A stretch of DNA of 64,000 nt from Streptomyces fumigatiscleroticus (GTDB lineage Bacteria; Actinomycetota; Actinomycetes; Streptomycetales; Streptomycetaceae). The notes under the pieces were generated by a model. It saw only the letters and a program-made list of their open reading frames with translations, was not told the origin of the DNA and made no database searches. The position numbers were made by a program, and so were the translations under genes. The DNA lies in contig NZ_BMQF01000018.1 of assembly GCF_014647975.1 (NCBI RefSeq), forward strand, positions 62,001 through 126,000. The letters run 5' to 3'. Positions 23,077 to 33,201 of the stretch are shown here, one piece after another (position 1 is the first letter of the stretch; the number at the start of each line of letters is the position of its first letter).

Positions 23077-25095
23077 TCAGTCGCCGTTGCCCGGCGTCGG
23101 AGTCGTCTTCTGGATCTGCATCAGGAACTCGACGTTCGACTTGGTCTGCTTCATCTTGTCCAGGAGCAGCTCGATCGCCTGCTGCTGGTCCAGGGCGTGC
23201 AGCACCCGGCGCAGCTTCCAGACGATGCCCAGCTCCTCGGCGCCGAGCAGGATCTCCTCCTTGCGGGTGCCGGACGCGTCGACGTCCACCGCGGGGAAGA
23301 TGCGCTTGTCGGCGAGCTTCCGGTCGAGCTTGAGCTCCATGTTGCCGGTGCCCTTGAACTCCTCGAAGATCACCTCGTCCATGCGGGACCCGGTGTCCAC
23401 CAGAGCGGTGGCGAGGATGGTCAGCGAGCCGCCGTCCTCGATGTTGCGGGCCGCACCGAAGAAGCGCTTCGGCGGGTACAGGGCCGTGGAGTCGACACCA
23501 CCGGACAGGATGCGGCCGGAGGCCGGGGCGGCGAGGTTGTACGCACGGCCCAGACGCGTGATCGAGTCGAGCAGCACGACCACGTCGTGACCCAGCTCCA
23601 CCAGGCGCTTGGCGCGCTCGATGGCCAGCTCGGCGACGGTGGTGTGGTCCTCGGCCGGGCGGTCGAAGGTCGAGGAGATGACCTCGCCCTTGACCGACCG
23701 CTGCATGTCGGTGACCTCTTCCGGACGCTCGTCGACGAGGACGACCATCAGGTGGCACTCGGGGTTGTTGTGCGTGATCGCGTTGGCGATCGCCTGCATG
23801 ATCATGGTCTTGCCGGTCTTCGGCGGGGCCACGATCAGACCGCGCTGGCCCTTGCCGATCGGCGACACGAGGTCGATGATCCGCGTGGTCAGCACGCCCG
23901 GGTCGGTCTCCAGACGGAGCCGGTCCTGCGGGTACAGCGGCGTCAGCTTGTTGAACTCCGGGCGGCCGCGGCCGTGTTCGGGCGCCATGCCGTTGACGGA
24001 GTCCAGACGCACCAGCGCGTTGAACTTCTCGCGGCGCTCGCCCTCCTTGGGCTGGCGCACCGCACCGGTGACGTGGTCGCCCTTGCGCAGGCCGTTCTTG
24101 CGGACCTGGGCGAGGGAGACGTACACGTCGTTCGGGCCGGGGAGGTAGCCCGAGGTACGGATGAAGGCGTAGTTGTCGAGGATGTCGAGGATGCCCGCGA
24201 CCGGGATCAGGACGTCGTCCTCGGTGATCTGCGGCTCCTGGACGTCGTCGCGGCCACGGCGGCCACGACGGTCCCGGTACCGGCCGCGACGGCCACGGCG
24301 GCCGCCGTCGAAGTCGTCGTCGTCCTGCTGCCGGTCCTGGCGGCCGCCGCCCTGCTGCTGGTTCTGCTGGCGCTGCTGGCCACCCTGGTTCTGCTGGTCG
24401 TCGCCCTTGTTGCGGCGGTCGCGGTCACGGCCGCGCTCACGGCGGTCGCGACGGCGGTTCTCGCCGCCGTCACCGGCGTCGGACCTGGCGTCCTGCTGCG
24501 CCTGCGACTGCGCGGGCGTCTCGGCCTTCGGCTCGTTCCTGGCCTCGGCGGCGACGGTCTCGGGCGCGGCGGCCGGGCTGCCCGCCTCGGCGGTGGCCCG
24601 GCGGCGCCGGCGCTCGGCGGGCGCGTCCTCGGCGGCGGTGCCTGCCTGGTCGGACGAGGCGGAGACCTTGGGGGACGGCTGGCCCGGGATCTCGATCTGC
24701 TGCTGGGCCGCGGCCTTGTCGGCCGGGGCCTCGGCGGCCTTGTCGGCCTTCTTCTCCGCGGCGGGGGCGGTGTCGCCCGTACGGGTCCGGGAGGTGGCGC
24801 GGCGCTTCGGCTTGGTCTCGGCGGCCTCCGCGGCGGGGGCCGCGGCCTTGGCGGCGCCGCCCGAGGCCTGCGCCTCCTTGATGACCTCGATCAGCTGGCT
24901 CTTGCGCATCCGCGCGGTGCCCCTGATGCCGAGGCCGGATGCGACCTGCTGCAGCTCGGCCAGCACCATGCCCTCGAGGCCGGTACCGCGGCGCCGCCGG
25001 GAGCCGGCACCGGTGGCAGGCGCGGAGGCGTCCGTGGCGGGCGCGGCAGCGGTCTCCTCGACACGTGCGCCCATCAGATCGGTGGTGTCGCTCAC
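23077..25095 (-). CDS. rho: Transcription termination factor Rho
   Basis: This is a 672-aa hexameric RNA-dependent ATPase. The N-terminal helical Rho_N domain (about 38-80) is followed by an inserted region of some 200 residues. That region is first Ala/Lys/Pro-rich, then strongly Arg/Gly/Asp/Gln-rich (about 205-285), a hallmark of actinobacterial Rho. The RNA-binding cold-shock domain ([18 protein letters not shown]) and RecA-like motor follow, with Walker A APPKTGKT and the [12 protein letters not shown]-loop region. GTG 25095 overlaps the stop of an upstream reading frame (GTGA). The 408-bp leader may regulate it. Confidence 0.97.
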   Translation of the reverse strand: MSDTTDLMGARVEETAAAPATDASAPATGAGSRRRRGTGLEGMVLAELQQVASGLGIRGTARMRKSQLIEVIKEAQASGGAAKAAAPAAEAAETKPKRRATSRTRTGDTAPAAEKKADKAAEAPADKAAAQQQIEIPGQPSPKVSASSDQAGTAAEDAPAERRRRRATAEAGSPAAAPETVAAEARNEPKAETPAQSQAQQDARSDAGDGGENRRRDRRERGRDRDRRNKGDDQQNQGGQQRQQNQQQGGGRQDRQQDDDDFDGGRRGRRGRYRDRRGRRGRDDVQEPQITEDDVLIPVAGILDILDNYAFIRTSGYLPGPNDVYVSLAQVRKNGLRKGDHVTGAVRQPKEGERREKFNALVRLDSVNGMAPEHGRGRPEFNKLTPLYPQDRLRLETDPGVLTTRIIDLVSPIGKGQRGLIVAPPKTGKTMIMQAIANAITHNNPECHLMVVLVDERPEEVTDMQRSVKGEVISSTFDRPAEDHTTVAELAIERAKRLVELGHDVVVLLDSITRLGRAYNLAAPASGRILSGGVDSTALYPPKRFFGAARNIEDGGSLTILATALVDTGSRMDEVIFEEFKGTGNMELKLDRKLADKRIFPAVDVDASGTRKEEILLGAEELGIVWKLRRVLHALDQQQAIELLLDKMKQTKSNVEFLMQIQKTTPTPGNGD

Positions 25096-25503
25096 GAAGG
25101 GTCCTTCCCTGGAGCGGACGTCGGCCTGTCTGGCTCGGCGACCGGTTGTGCTGTCCGGCTTCGGTCCTTGCTGTGTGAACCGTGCCGGGGCGGTGGTCCG
25201 CCAAAGCGGCGGAAGAGATATCTGGTGATGGCGCTTCCTTGAGCCGTGACACTCAGTGTCTGCGTCACGCGGCGTGGTCGCACCGGTTCCGAAGCGTGCC
25301 CGGCGGGCCGCTCAGTGACGGCGTACGGCGTACTGCCCGCGTGCGTCGTACACCACACAGTGCGGCTTGGGGGGCTCCCGGAAGAATGTCTGTCCCGGAC
25401 GGGGACACGAGGCACCTCGCCATGGTGAGGTCGGGTGCAGACTTGAGGTTAACACTACCGGATCCAACAAACATTCCCCCTCTCCAAATCCGGCAACCGC
25501 GTG
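25096..25503 (-). promoter_or_regulatory. Long leader region of rho with a coupled upstream reading frame
   Basis: There are 408 bp between thrB and rho. On the minus strand a frame opening at a GTG near 25268 ([11 protein letters not shown]...) runs to a TGA at 25092-25094 that overlaps the rho GTG start (GTGA). It would encode about 58 residues including [15 protein letters not shown] short palindrome GACACTcAGTGTC lies at 25248-25260. A GGAAT-N19-GTT element at 25451-25477 (minus strand) resembles a sigma-R-type promoter, although the usual spacing is 18. No thrB terminator was recognised. Confidence 0.4.
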
Positions 25504-26421
25504 TCAGGTCGCGAGCGGCAGTACGCTCGCGCCCTGAAGATCCAGGCTCAGCCGGTTCGCGGCCCAGCCCTCGCCCGCCAGCTGTTCGACCTTGTCGGCG
25601 GTGCCCGCGTCGGCCAGCGCCATCACCGTAGGACCGGCGCCGGAGATCACCGCGGGGATCCCGTCGGCGCGCAGCCGCTCCACCAGCGCGGCGCTCTCGG
25701 GCATCGCGGGGGCCCGGTACTCCTGGTGGAGTCGGTCCTCGGTGGCGGGCAGCAGCAGCTCGGGGCGCCTGGTCAGGGCCTCGACGAGCAGGGCGGCACG
25801 GCCCGCGTTGACGGCGGCGTCGACATGCGGCACGGTGCGCGGGAGCAGGCCGCGCGCGGTCTCCGTCAGCACCGGTTTCCCGGGGACGAAAACCACCGGA
25901 ACGATGGAATCGGCGGGCTCCATCCTGATGGCCCGGGCGGCGCCGGCCTCCATCCAGGACAGGGTGAAGCCGCCCCGCAGACAGGCCGCGACATTGTCGG
26001 GGTGGCCCTCGATCTCGGTGGCCAGCTCCAGCAGGGCCGTGTCGTCGAGCCGGGTCTCGCCGCCTATGGTCACGGCGCGCGCCGCGACGATGCCGGCGCA
26101 GATGGCGGCGGAGGAGGAGCCGAGGCCGCGGCCGTGCGGGATGCGGTTGGCGCAGACGATCTCCAGGCCGCGCGGCTGTCCGCCCAGGATGTCGAAAGCG
26201 GTGCGCAGGGAGCGTACGAGGAGGTGTTTCTCGTCGCGCGGCAGCGTCTCGCTGCCCTCACCCGCGATGTCGATGTGCAGCCCGGAGTCGGCCACCCGGA
26301 CGACCACGTCGTCGTAGAGCCCCAGCGCGAGGCCGAGGGCGTCGAAGCCCGGGCCGAGATTGGCGCTGGTGGCGGGGGTGCGCACCCGGACGGCGGCGGC
26401 GCGGAACGCTGGACCGGCCAT
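25504..26421 (-). CDS. thrB: Homoserine kinase
   Basis: This 305-aa GHMP-superfamily kinase phosphorylates homoserine in threonine synthesis. It has VRTPATSANLGPGFDALGLAL near the N-terminus and the ATP-binding loop IPHGRGLGSSSAA. The C-terminal motif AVISGAGPTVMAL is also seen. ATG 26421 begins MAGPAFRAAAVRV. It is separated from thrC by an unusual 600-bp spacer. Confidence 0.95.
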   Translation of the reverse strand: MAGPAFRAAAVRVRTPATSANLGPGFDALGLALGLYDDVVVRVADSGLHIDIAGEGSETLPRDEKHLLVRSLRTAFDILGGQPRGLEIVCANRIPHGRGLGSSSAAICAGIVAARAVTIGGETRLDDTALLELATEIEGHPDNVAACLRGGFTLSWMEAGAARAIRMEPADSIVPVVFVPGKPVLTETARGLLPRTVPHVDAAVNAGRAALLVEALTRRPELLLPATEDRLHQEYRAPAMPESAALVERLRADGIPAVISGAGPTVMALADAGTADKVEQLAGEGWAANRLSLDLQGASVLPLAT

Positions 26422-27021
26422 CGCTCGATGACTCTCCTTGAGCTGCGTGATGGTCGAATGACATCGCTGACTACGAGGACCCCGCGGACCGCTGCCGGCC
26501 GAGTGGCCGACGGCGTACGGGCCGCGGAGACGACGCGGCACCGCGGCATATGCGGCGGGCGGGTTCAGTACAGCCTATCGAAGGAAGGTTCTGTGGCGAC
26601 ATAGGGCGCACGGGAGGCGCACGATGCGTGTCGTAAGCCCCCTGTGCACCCCCCGTTGGGAATCCGCCCGGACAAGCGCCTTCGCACGCCGATCCGCGCC
26701 TGGCCGGAAGCGGTCGGTCCGCCTGAGCCGGGCGGCCGCGGCACGGACCGCACCGGCCTGCTGTGAGGCCGGCCGGTCGCGGCCGGGACCGGCGGACCGG
26801 GCCCGCGGTACCGCGCCGGATCCGGTGGCCGGATCGCTTCGCGGACCGGCTCCTCCGTCACCGATACAGATCGGCCATCCGCCACCGGTCCGGATCGGCC
26901 ATCCGCCACCGGTCCGGATCGGCCACCCGGAGACCCGGCCGCCGTACCGGATCGGCCGCCCGTCACCCGGCAGCCCGGGGTCCCGGGCCGGCCCGTTCCG
27001 TACCGGCCCGGCCGCCTCACG
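26422..27021 (-). repeat. thrC-thrB spacer with 24-bp tandem repeats
   Basis: This 600-bp stretch has no convincing gene. A 24-bp unit (GATCGGCCATCCGCCACCGG then TCCG) is repeated directly at 26869-26892 and 26893-26916, with a diverged third copy from 26917. Related GGATCGGCC pieces extend to about 26970. A minus-strand frame covers it (GRSGPVAD repeats) but has no family resemblance, so it is probably incidental. Confidence 0.6.
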
Positions 27022-28080
27022 TCACGCCAGTCCGAGGCGCTCCGCCGCCGTCGCCGCGTCGACGGGCACGGTGACCGGCTGCGGGGCGCCGGCGACGGCC
27101 CAGTCGGGGTCCTTCAGACCGTTGCCGGTGACGGTGCACACGATGCGCTGCCCCGGGTCGACCTTGCCGTGCTCGGCCGCCTTCAGCAGACCGGCGACGG
27201 ACGCGGCGGAGGCGGGCTCGACGAAGACGCCCTCCTGCGCGGCCAACAGCCGGTAGGCGCGCAGGATTTCCCGGTCGGTCACCTCGTCGATGAGGCCGCC
27301 GGACTCGTCCCGCGCCGCCAGGGCGTAGTTCCAGGAGGCGGGGTTGCCGATGCGGATGGCGGTGGCGATGGTCGACGGGTCCTTGACGACCTCGCCGCGC
27401 ACGATGGGCGCGCTGCCGGAGGCCTGGAAGCCCCACATGCGGGGGGTCTTCGTGGCGATGCCGTCGGCGGCGTACTCGCGGTAGCCCTTCCAGTAGGCGG
27501 TGATGTTGCCCGCGTTGCCCACCGGCAGGACATGGATGTCGGGCGCGTCGCCGAGCATGTCGACGATCTCGAACGAGGCGGTCTTCTGCCCCTCGATACG
27601 CACCGGGTTGACCGAATTGACCAGCGCCACGGGGTAGTTCTCGCTGAGCCCGCGGGCGAGGGTGAGGCAGTCGTCGAAGTTGCCGTCGACCTGGAGGATC
27701 TTCGCTCCGTGCACCAGGGCCTGGCCCATCTTGCCGAGCGCGATCTTCCCCTGCGGCACGAGCACGGCGGAGACCATCCCGGCCCGCACGGCGTACGCGG
27801 CCGCGGAGGCGGACGTGTTCCCGGTGGAGGCACAGATGACCGCTTTGGCCCCCTCCTCCTTGGCCTTGCTGATGGCCATGGTCATGCCGCGGTCCTTGAA
27901 GGACCCGGTGGGGTTCGCGCCCTCGACCTTGAGATGAACCTCACAGCCCGTGCGCTCGGAGAGCACCTGCGCGGGCACGAGCGGCGTGCCGCCCTCGCGG
28001 AGCGTCACGACCGGCGTGCTGTCGGAGACCGGCAGCCTGTCCCGGTACTCCTCGATGATTCCGCGCCACTGGTGGGTCAT
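27022..28080 (-). CDS. thrC: Threonine synthase
   Basis: This 352-aa PLP enzyme converts phosphohomoserine to threonine. The PLP lysine lies in [11 protein letters not shown], with the phosphate loop later ([14 protein letters not shown]). It is the short, bacterial type. The start is only 6 bp after the hom stop, so the two are cotranscribed. Confidence 0.96.
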   Translation of the reverse strand: MTHQWRGIIEEYRDRLPVSDSTPVVTLREGGTPLVPAQVLSERTGCEVHLKVEGANPTGSFKDRGMTMAISKAKEEGAKAVICASTGNTSASAAAYAVRAGMVSAVLVPQGKIALGKMGQALVHGAKILQVDGNFDDCLTLARGLSENYPVALVNSVNPVRIEGQKTASFEIVDMLGDAPDIHVLPVGNAGNITAYWKGYREYAADGIATKTPRMWGFQASGSAPIVRGEVVKDPSTIATAIRIGNPASWNYALAARDESGGLIDEVTDREILRAYRLLAAQEGVFVEPASAASVAGLLKAAEHGKVDPGQRIVCTVTGNGLKDPDWAVAGAPQPVTVPVDAATAAERLGLA

Positions 28081-28086
28081 TGCTGG

Positions 28087-29379
28087 TTACTCTCCTTCAA
28101 CCCGCATGATGCTGGCGACACCCCGCACGGTGTCGAGCTTGCGCAGCGCCTCGACGGTCCCGCTCAGCGCGGCGTCGGTGGCACGGTGCGTGACGACGAC
28201 GAGGGAGGCTTCCCCGTCCTTCCCCTGCTGCCGGACGGTGTCGATGGAGACCCCGTGCTCGGCGAAGACGGTCGCCACCTGGGCGAGCACACCCGGTTTG
28301 TCGGCGACGTCGAGGCTGATGTGGTACCGCGTGACGACATCGCCCATCGGCGAGACCGGCAGCGCGGCGTAGGCCGACTCGCCGGGGCCGATGGCGCCGT
28401 TGAGCCGGTTGCGGCAGACGGCGACGAGATCGCCGAGAACGGCGGACGCGGTCGGCGAACCGCCGGCGCCGGGACCGTAGAACATCAGCTGTCCGGCGGC
28501 GTCGGACTCGACGAACACGGCGTTGTAGGCGCCGCGCACGGAGGCCAGCGGATGGCTGAGCGGAATCATGGCCGGGTGCACCCGCGCGGTGACCGATCCG
28601 CCGTCCTGGGCCCGCTCGCAGATGGCCAGCAGCTTGATGGTGCAGCCCATCTCCTTGGCGGAGGCGAAGTCGGCGGCGGTCACCTCGGTCATGCCCTCGC
28701 GGTACACGTCGTCGAGCCGCACGCGCGTGTGGAAGGCGATTCCGGCGAGGATGGCGGCCTTCGCCGCGGCGTCGAACCCCTCGACGTCGGCGGTCGGGTC
28801 GGCCTCCGCGTACCCGAGGGCGGTCGCCTCGTCGAGCGCCTCCTGGTACCCGGCGCCCGTGGAGTCCATCTTGTCGAGGATGAAGTTGGTGGTCCCGTTG
28901 ACGATGCCGAGCACCCGGTTGACCTTGTCGCCGGCGAGCGACTCGCGCAGCGGCCGGATCAGCGGAATGGCACCGGCGACGGCGGCCTCGTAGTAGAGGT
29001 CCCGGCCGTTCTCCTCGGCGACCGCGTGCAGGGCGGCCCCGTCCTGGGCGAGCAGCGCCTTGTTGGCGGACACGACCGACGCCCCGTGCTCGAAGGCGGT
29101 GGTGATCAGGGTCCGGGCGGGCTCGATCCCGCCGATGACCTCCACCACCACGTCGATGTCACCGCGTTTGACCAGGGCGGTCGCGTCGGTGGTGACGAGG
29201 GAGGGGTCGATGCCCGCCCGCACCTTGTCGGGCCGCCGCACGGCGACCCCCGCGAGCTCCACCGGGGCCCCGATCCGGGCCGCGAGGTCGTCGGAGTGCG
29301 TCGTCATGATGCGCGCCACCTCTGAGCCGACAACCCCACAGCCCAGCAGCGCCACCTTCAGCGGACGCGTACGCATCAT
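28087..29379 (-). CDS. hom: Homoserine dehydrogenase
   Basis: This 430-aa NAD(P)-dependent enzyme reduces aspartate semialdehyde to homoserine. It shows an N-terminal Rossmann motif LLGCGVVGSEVARI, the catalytic region GTTNFILDKM and GYAEADPTADVEGFDAAAK. A C-terminal ACT domain (about 350-430, GVLAQVATVFAEHGVSIDTVRQ) suggests feedback inhibition by threonine. ATG 29379 (MMRTRPLK) follows GAGGTCGG; the next codon is also ATG. Confidence 0.96.
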   Translation of the reverse strand: MMRTRPLKVALLGCGVVGSEVARIMTTHSDDLAARIGAPVELAGVAVRRPDKVRAGIDPSLVTTDATALVKRGDIDVVVEVIGGIEPARTLITTAFEHGASVVSANKALLAQDGAALHAVAEENGRDLYYEAAVAGAIPLIRPLRESLAGDKVNRVLGIVNGTTNFILDKMDSTGAGYQEALDEATALGYAEADPTADVEGFDAAAKAAILAGIAFHTRVRLDDVYREGMTEVTAADFASAKEMGCTIKLLAICERAQDGGSVTARVHPAMIPLSHPLASVRGAYNAVFVESDAAGQLMFYGPGAGGSPTASAVLGDLVAVCRNRLNGAIGPGESAYAALPVSPMGDVVTRYHISLDVADKPGVLAQVATVFAEHGVSIDTVRQQGKDGEASLVVVTHRATDAALSGTVEALRKLDTVRGVASIMRVEGE

Positions 29380-29596
29380 CCGACCTCGTTTCCTCACATA
29401 CCGAATACGGTGGAACCAGTCTCACTCACCGGACGGGAGTTTCTGCCCCTCGTCCGGATGGTGAGACATGTATTTCATTCTTGGAGGACCGGGAAACGAA
29501 AGATCTTCCGTCGGATCTTCGCCGCTCCCTGTCCCCCTGTCTTCCTCGACCGGCCTGTCGGCCCCTGTTGGCTTTCCCGCTCGCTCAACCGCGCGC

Positions 29597-30988
29597 TCAC
29601 CCGACGTCGAGACGCAGGAGGTCCTCCTCCGTCTCCCGGCGGACGATCACCCGCGCCTCGCCGCCCCCGACCGCGACGACGGGCGGGCGCAGCACGTGGT
29701 TGTAGTTGCTGGCCATGGAACGGCAGTACGCGCCGGTGGCCGGTACGGCGATCAGGTCGCCGGGTGCCAGGTCACCGGGGAGGAAGGCGTCCTTGACCAC
29801 GATGTCGCCGCTCTCGCAGTGCTTGCCGACGACCCGGACGAGCATCGGCTCGGCGTCGGAGGCGCGGGAGACCAGGGCGACGCTGTACTCCGCCTCGTAC
29901 AGGGCGGTACGGATGTTGTCCGACATCCCGCCGTCGACGGAGACGTACGTCCGCAGCCCCTCCAGGGGCTTGACGGTGCCGACCTCGTAGAGCGTGAAAG
30001 CGGTCGGCCCGACGATGGCCCGTCCGGGCTCGACGGAGATGCGGGGGGTGCGGAGCTTGGCGGCCTCGCACTCGCGCACGACGATCTCGGTCAGGGCCTT
30101 GGCGATCTCGTGCGGCTCGCGGGGGTCGTCGTCACTGGTGTACGCGATCCCGAGCCCGCCACCGAGGTCGATCTCGGGCAGCTCGACACCGTGCTCGTCA
30201 CGGATCTCCTTGAGCAGCCCGACCACCCGGTGGGCCGCGACCTCGAACCCGGACATGTCGAAGATCTGCGACCCGATGTGGGAGTGGATCCCGATCAGCT
30301 CCAGAGCGTCGAGCTGGAGCGCCCGCCGCACGGCTTCCGCGGCCTGCCCGCCGGCGAGCGGGATCCCGAACTTCTGGTCCTCGTGCGCGGTGGCGATGAA
30401 CTCGTGCGTGTGCGCCTCGACGCCGACGGTGACACGGATCTGCACGCGCTGCCGCGTGCCCAGCTCCTTGGCGATGTGGGCGACGCGGACGATCTCCTGG
30501 AAGGAGTCGAGGACGATCCGCCCGACGCCGGCGGTGATCGCGCGGCGGATCTCCTCCGCCGACTTGTTGTTGCCGTGGAAGGCGATGCGGTCGGCGGGCA
30601 TCCCGGCGGAGAGCGCGGTGGCCAGCTCACCGCCCGAGCACACGTCCAGGTTCAGTCCCTCCTCGTCGAGCCACCGCACGACGGCCCGGGACAGGAACGC
30701 CTTGCCGGCGTAGAACACGTCGGCGTCCTGCCCGAAGGCGGTACGCCAGGACCGGGCCCGGGCCCGGAAGTCGGCCTCGTCGAGCACATAGGCGGGCGTG
30801 CCGAACTCCTCGGCGAGCCGGGTGACGGGGATGCCCCCCACGGTCACCACGCCGTCGGCGTCACGCCCGACGGTCTGGGCCCACACCTTGGGGTCGAGGG
30901 CGTTCAGGTCGGCGGGCGGGGCGGAGTAGTGACCCTCGGGCAGCACATCGGCGTGACGGGGCCCGGCGGGGTGTGCGGAACGGCTCAT
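29597..30988 (-). CDS. lysA: Diaminopimelate decarboxylase
   Basis: This 463-aa PLP enzyme makes L-lysine from meso-diaminopimelate. The Schiff-base lysine is in [11 protein letters not shown]. Further family motifs are [28 protein letters not shown] and [18 protein letters not shown]. The N-terminus has about 30 extra polar residues. It is 30 bp downstream of nrtL, while 217 bp separate it from hom. Confidence 0.96.
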   Translation of the reverse strand: MSRSAHPAGPRHADVLPEGHYSAPPADLNALDPKVWAQTVGRDADGVVTVGGIPVTRLAEEFGTPAYVLDEADFRARARSWRTAFGQDADVFYAGKAFLSRAVVRWLDEEGLNLDVCSGGELATALSAGMPADRIAFHGNNKSAEEIRRAITAGVGRIVLDSFQEIVRVAHIAKELGTRQRVQIRVTVGVEAHTHEFIATAHEDQKFGIPLAGGQAAEAVRRALQLDALELIGIHSHIGSQIFDMSGFEVAAHRVVGLLKEIRDEHGVELPEIDLGGGLGIAYTSDDDPREPHEIAKALTEIVVRECEAAKLRTPRISVEPGRAIVGPTAFTLYEVGTVKPLEGLRTYVSVDGGMSDNIRTALYEAEYSVALVSRASDAEPMLVRVVGKHCESGDIVVKDAFLPGDLAPGDLIAVPATGAYCRSMASNYNHVLRPPVVAVGGGEARVIVRRETEEDLLRLDVG

Positions 30989-31018
30989 GTCTGTGGCTCT
31001 CTGGCTCTCTGTGCTCTC

Positions 31019-32059
31019 TCAGAGGTGGTCAGGTGCGTCGATGCCGAGCAGGGTCAGGCCACCGGCCAGCACCGTCCCGGCGGCTTCGGCAAGGGCGAGC
31101 CGGGCACGGTGGGCGGCCGAGGGTTTCTCCGCACCGCGCGGCAGCACGGCGGGCAACAGGGGAAGGACGGCGTCGGCGACGGCGACGAGATGCCGGGCGA
31201 GCCGGTCGGGCGCGCGGTGCTCCGCGGCGGAGACGAGGACGCGGGGGTGATCGGCGAGGGCGGCCGTCAGCCCCTGATGCCCGTCGATCGGCCCGGGCTC
31301 CGCGCCGAACCCGAGATCGGCGGCGTTACGGGCCAGCGCCCGGGTACGGGCATGCGCGTACCGCACGCGGAACAGCGGATTGCTCTGCCGCTGCACGAGA
31401 TGCCCGTCGCTGATGCGGGGCCGGTCGTGGGCGGCGGGATGGAGCAGCGCCCAGCGAGCGGCGTCACGTCCGAGGGGCAGCGGATCGGCGGGGGCGGGAA
31501 CGGGCCGTATGTCGACCTCGACGCCTTCGGGGGAGGTCCCGCAGGCGTCGACGCGCACATCGAGCACGCTCTCCCAAGCGGGCGCGGGACGGCCCTCGGC
31601 GGTGACGCGGACGAGGTCACCCTGCGAACGGAGGAGGCGGGCGAGGGCATCGGCGACGACGAGCGCGCGGACCTCGTGGGCGGCGTGCAGCTGCCGGAGC
31701 CGCCCGCTGGGCCGGTCGGCGTACCCGTAGCGCACGCCGCGCCGCAGTATCTCCTCGACCAGGTCGGCCGGTGCGGTACCGCGCAGACTGATGTTGAGGA
31801 AACCGGGCCCGGTGACGACGACGTCGGTGATGCCGTCGGCCCCGGCGAGATGCGGCCGGAGTATCTCGGCGACGCGCAGGGGCGGCTGTCCGGCCGGCCG
31901 GGCGAGCTGGAGGGCGATGTTGGTGGCGTAGTCCCCGCATCCACCGGGCCGTGGAGCGGTGACGACGGCCCGTGCGGGCACGGTGACCCTGAGTTCCCCC
32001 TCGTTGACAGCGCGACGCACGGCATGCAGCACGGTGCGCGAGAGTTCGACGGGGGTCAC
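31019..32059 (-). CDS. nrtL: ArgS-related anticodon-binding protein NrtL
   Basis: This 346-aa protein is related to arginyl-tRNA synthetase but far shorter (true ArgS is about 550-590 aa). The N-terminal part matches the ArgRS additional domain (DYATNIALQLA, VVVTGPGFLNISL). The C-terminal part matches the DALR anticodon-binding domain (NPLFRVRYAHARTRALARN, HLVAVADAVLPLLP). A normal catalytic domain with HIGH and KMSK was not seen, so aminoacylation is unlikely. GTG 32059 (VTPVELSRTVLHAV) is chosen. It occupies the position that argS has in the mycobacterial cluster, next to lysA. Confidence 0.85.
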   Translation of the reverse strand: MTPVELSRTVLHAVRRAVNEGELRVTVPARAVVTAPRPGGCGDYATNIALQLARPAGQPPLRVAEILRPHLAGADGITDVVVTGPGFLNISLRGTAPADLVEEILRRGVRYGYADRPSGRLRQLHAAHEVRALVVADALARLLRSQGDLVRVTAEGRPAPAWESVLDVRVDACGTSPEGVEVDIRPVPAPADPLPLGRDAARWALLHPAAHDRPRISDGHLVQRQSNPLFRVRYAHARTRALARNAADLGFGAEPGPIDGHQGLTAALADHPRVLVSAAEHRAPDRLARHLVAVADAVLPLLPAVLPRGAEKPSAAHRARLALAEAAGTVLAGGLTLLGIDAPDHL

Positions 32060-32152
32060 GGGACCAGCGTATGGGAGGAGGGGGGTGGGTAGGCGAGCGG
32101 ATTCGGGCGGCCGTCCGGCATGTGGACGATGACCGGACACCCCGGCGGGCCA

Positions 32153-32638
32153 TCACCCACCCGCTCGCCCCGCCCTCTCGGCCTCACCGGCCCCGAAGAC
32201 ACCCTCGAAGGCGGAGGCGGCGCAGCCACCACCCTCACCGCTCCCCCGGCTGCCCCCTTCTTGCTTCCGCTCGACCAACTGCCGTACGAGCCGCACCAGC
32301 GCCTCCGGCTCGAAGGGCTTGGCGAGAAAGGCGTCGACACCGACGTCGAGGCCGGCATCGACCTCGTACTGGGTACAGGCGCTGACGATCGCGACGGGAA
32401 GGTCCCGCGTCCGCGGGTCGGCACGCAGCCGGGTGGCGGTCCGCAACCCGTCCAGCCGCGGCATGACCACGTCGAGGGTCACCACATCGGGCCGCACCTG
32501 ATGGACGACATCCAGACATTCGGCACCATCGGCCGCGGTCACGACCTCGAAGCCCTCCAGCTCGAGGTTGACCCTGATCAACTGCCGGATGACCTTGTTG
32601 TCGTCCACAACAAGCACCCGCCCCGATGCGCCTGGCAC
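32153..32638 (-). CDS. Single-domain response regulator
   Basis: This 161-aa protein is a CheY-like receiver (RVLVVDDNKVIRQLI, phospho-Asp in VVTLDVVMP, conserved Lys in FLAKPFEPEAL). A 30-residue Gly/Ala/Glu-rich tail follows and there is no DNA-binding domain. GTG 32638 is the likely start (VPGASGRVLVVDD); the frame is open far upstream through repeat DNA, but that extension is low-complexity Pro/Arg and not credible. No kinase gene is adjacent. Confidence 0.85.
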   Translation of the reverse strand: MPGASGRVLVVDDNKVIRQLIRVNLELEGFEVVTAADGAECLDVVHQVRPDVVTLDVVMPRLDGLRTATRLRADPRTRDLPVAIVSACTQYEVDAGLDVGVDAFLAKPFEPEALVRLVRQLVERKQEGGSRGSGEGGGCAASAFEGVFGAGEAERAGRAGG

Positions 32639-33128
32639 AACTCGAGAGTAGGTCGGGACCGGCCACCGCGTCCGGCTTTTCCCTACTTCCGACCCGGGCG
32701 AGGGACGGGGGGCGCCCACGGGGGCGGGGGACGGGGGGCGCCCACCGGGGGCGGGGCCGCAGCCGGCGCGGGGGAGGCGGAGACCAGGCGCTGACGGAGG
32801 AAGGGGCGGAGACCTGGCACGGACGGAGGAGGGCGGAGACCTGGCGCTGACGGAGGAAGGGGCGGAGACCTGGCACGGGCGGAGGGGGGGCGGAGACCTG
32901 GCACGGACGGAGGAGGAGGCGGACAGAGATCCGGCGCCGACGGAGGAGGAGGCGGCGGCGGACAGAGATCCGGCGCCGCCGGCAGAGACCGCCGCGACGA
33001 ACCGACCCGACTTCGCAGCCACCGCCCGCCTCGACCGAGCCCACCTGCCGGAAACCCGTTCATGACCACCCCGGTGGAGCTGGTAGTGTTCTACCCGTCG
33101 CCGCGAGCGAAAGCACCGCGACCGACAC
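32639..33128. repeat. Purine-rich minisatellite upstream of the response regulator
   Basis: This is a 490-bp gene-free stretch. From about 32776 to 32990 the plus strand is a G/A-rich array. Units near GCGGAGACCTGGCACGGACG and GCGGAGACCTGGCGCTGACG alternate at 27- and 30-bp spacing (five or six copies). Two copies of a GGCGGACAGAGATCCGGCGC variant follow. Runs such as GGGGGGGCGG could form G-quadruplexes. Apparent reading frames here are repetitive Pro/Arg strings in several frames and are probably not coding. Confidence 0.65.
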
Positions 33129-33200
33129 GCCCCCGTAGCTCAGGGGATAGAGCAACGGCCTCCGGAGCCGTGTGCGCAGGTTCGAATCCTGCCGGGGGCA
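33129..33200 (+). tRNA. tRNA-Arg (anticodon CCG)
   Basis: The cloverleaf is complete: acceptor GCCCCCG/CGGGGGC, D-arm GCTC...GAGC, anticodon stem ACGGC/GCCGT around loop CTCCGGA (anticodon CCG), T-arm GCAGG-TTCGAAT-CCTGC and discriminator A. CCA is not encoded. The last 46 bases (from 33155) are part of the 47-bp attachment repeat, so the element has rebuilt the 3' half of the gene on integration. Confidence 0.95.
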
Positions 33201-33201
33201 C
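33155..33201 (+). repeat. attL: 47-bp attachment-site repeat inside tRNA-Arg
   Basis: This stretch from ACGGCCTCCGGAG to GGGGGCAC is identical to 51608-51654. It spans the anticodon stem to the 3' end of the tRNA, the usual crossover segment for AICE tyrosine integrases. Confidence 0.93.

Noticed and set aside
24173-25228. Long plus-strand frame antisense to the Rho N-terminal region
   Set aside because: It mirrors the repetitive Arg/Gly/Gln-coding part of rho and has no independent protein features.
26565-27020. Minus-strand frame with GRSGPVAD repeats between thrC and thrB
   Set aside because: It follows the 24-bp DNA repeats, has no recognisable family and no good start signal.
32639-33022. 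N-terminal extension of the receiver protein through the minisatellite
   Set aside because: The extension is pure Pro/Arg/Ser repeat in several frames; the receiver domain begins right after GTG 32638.
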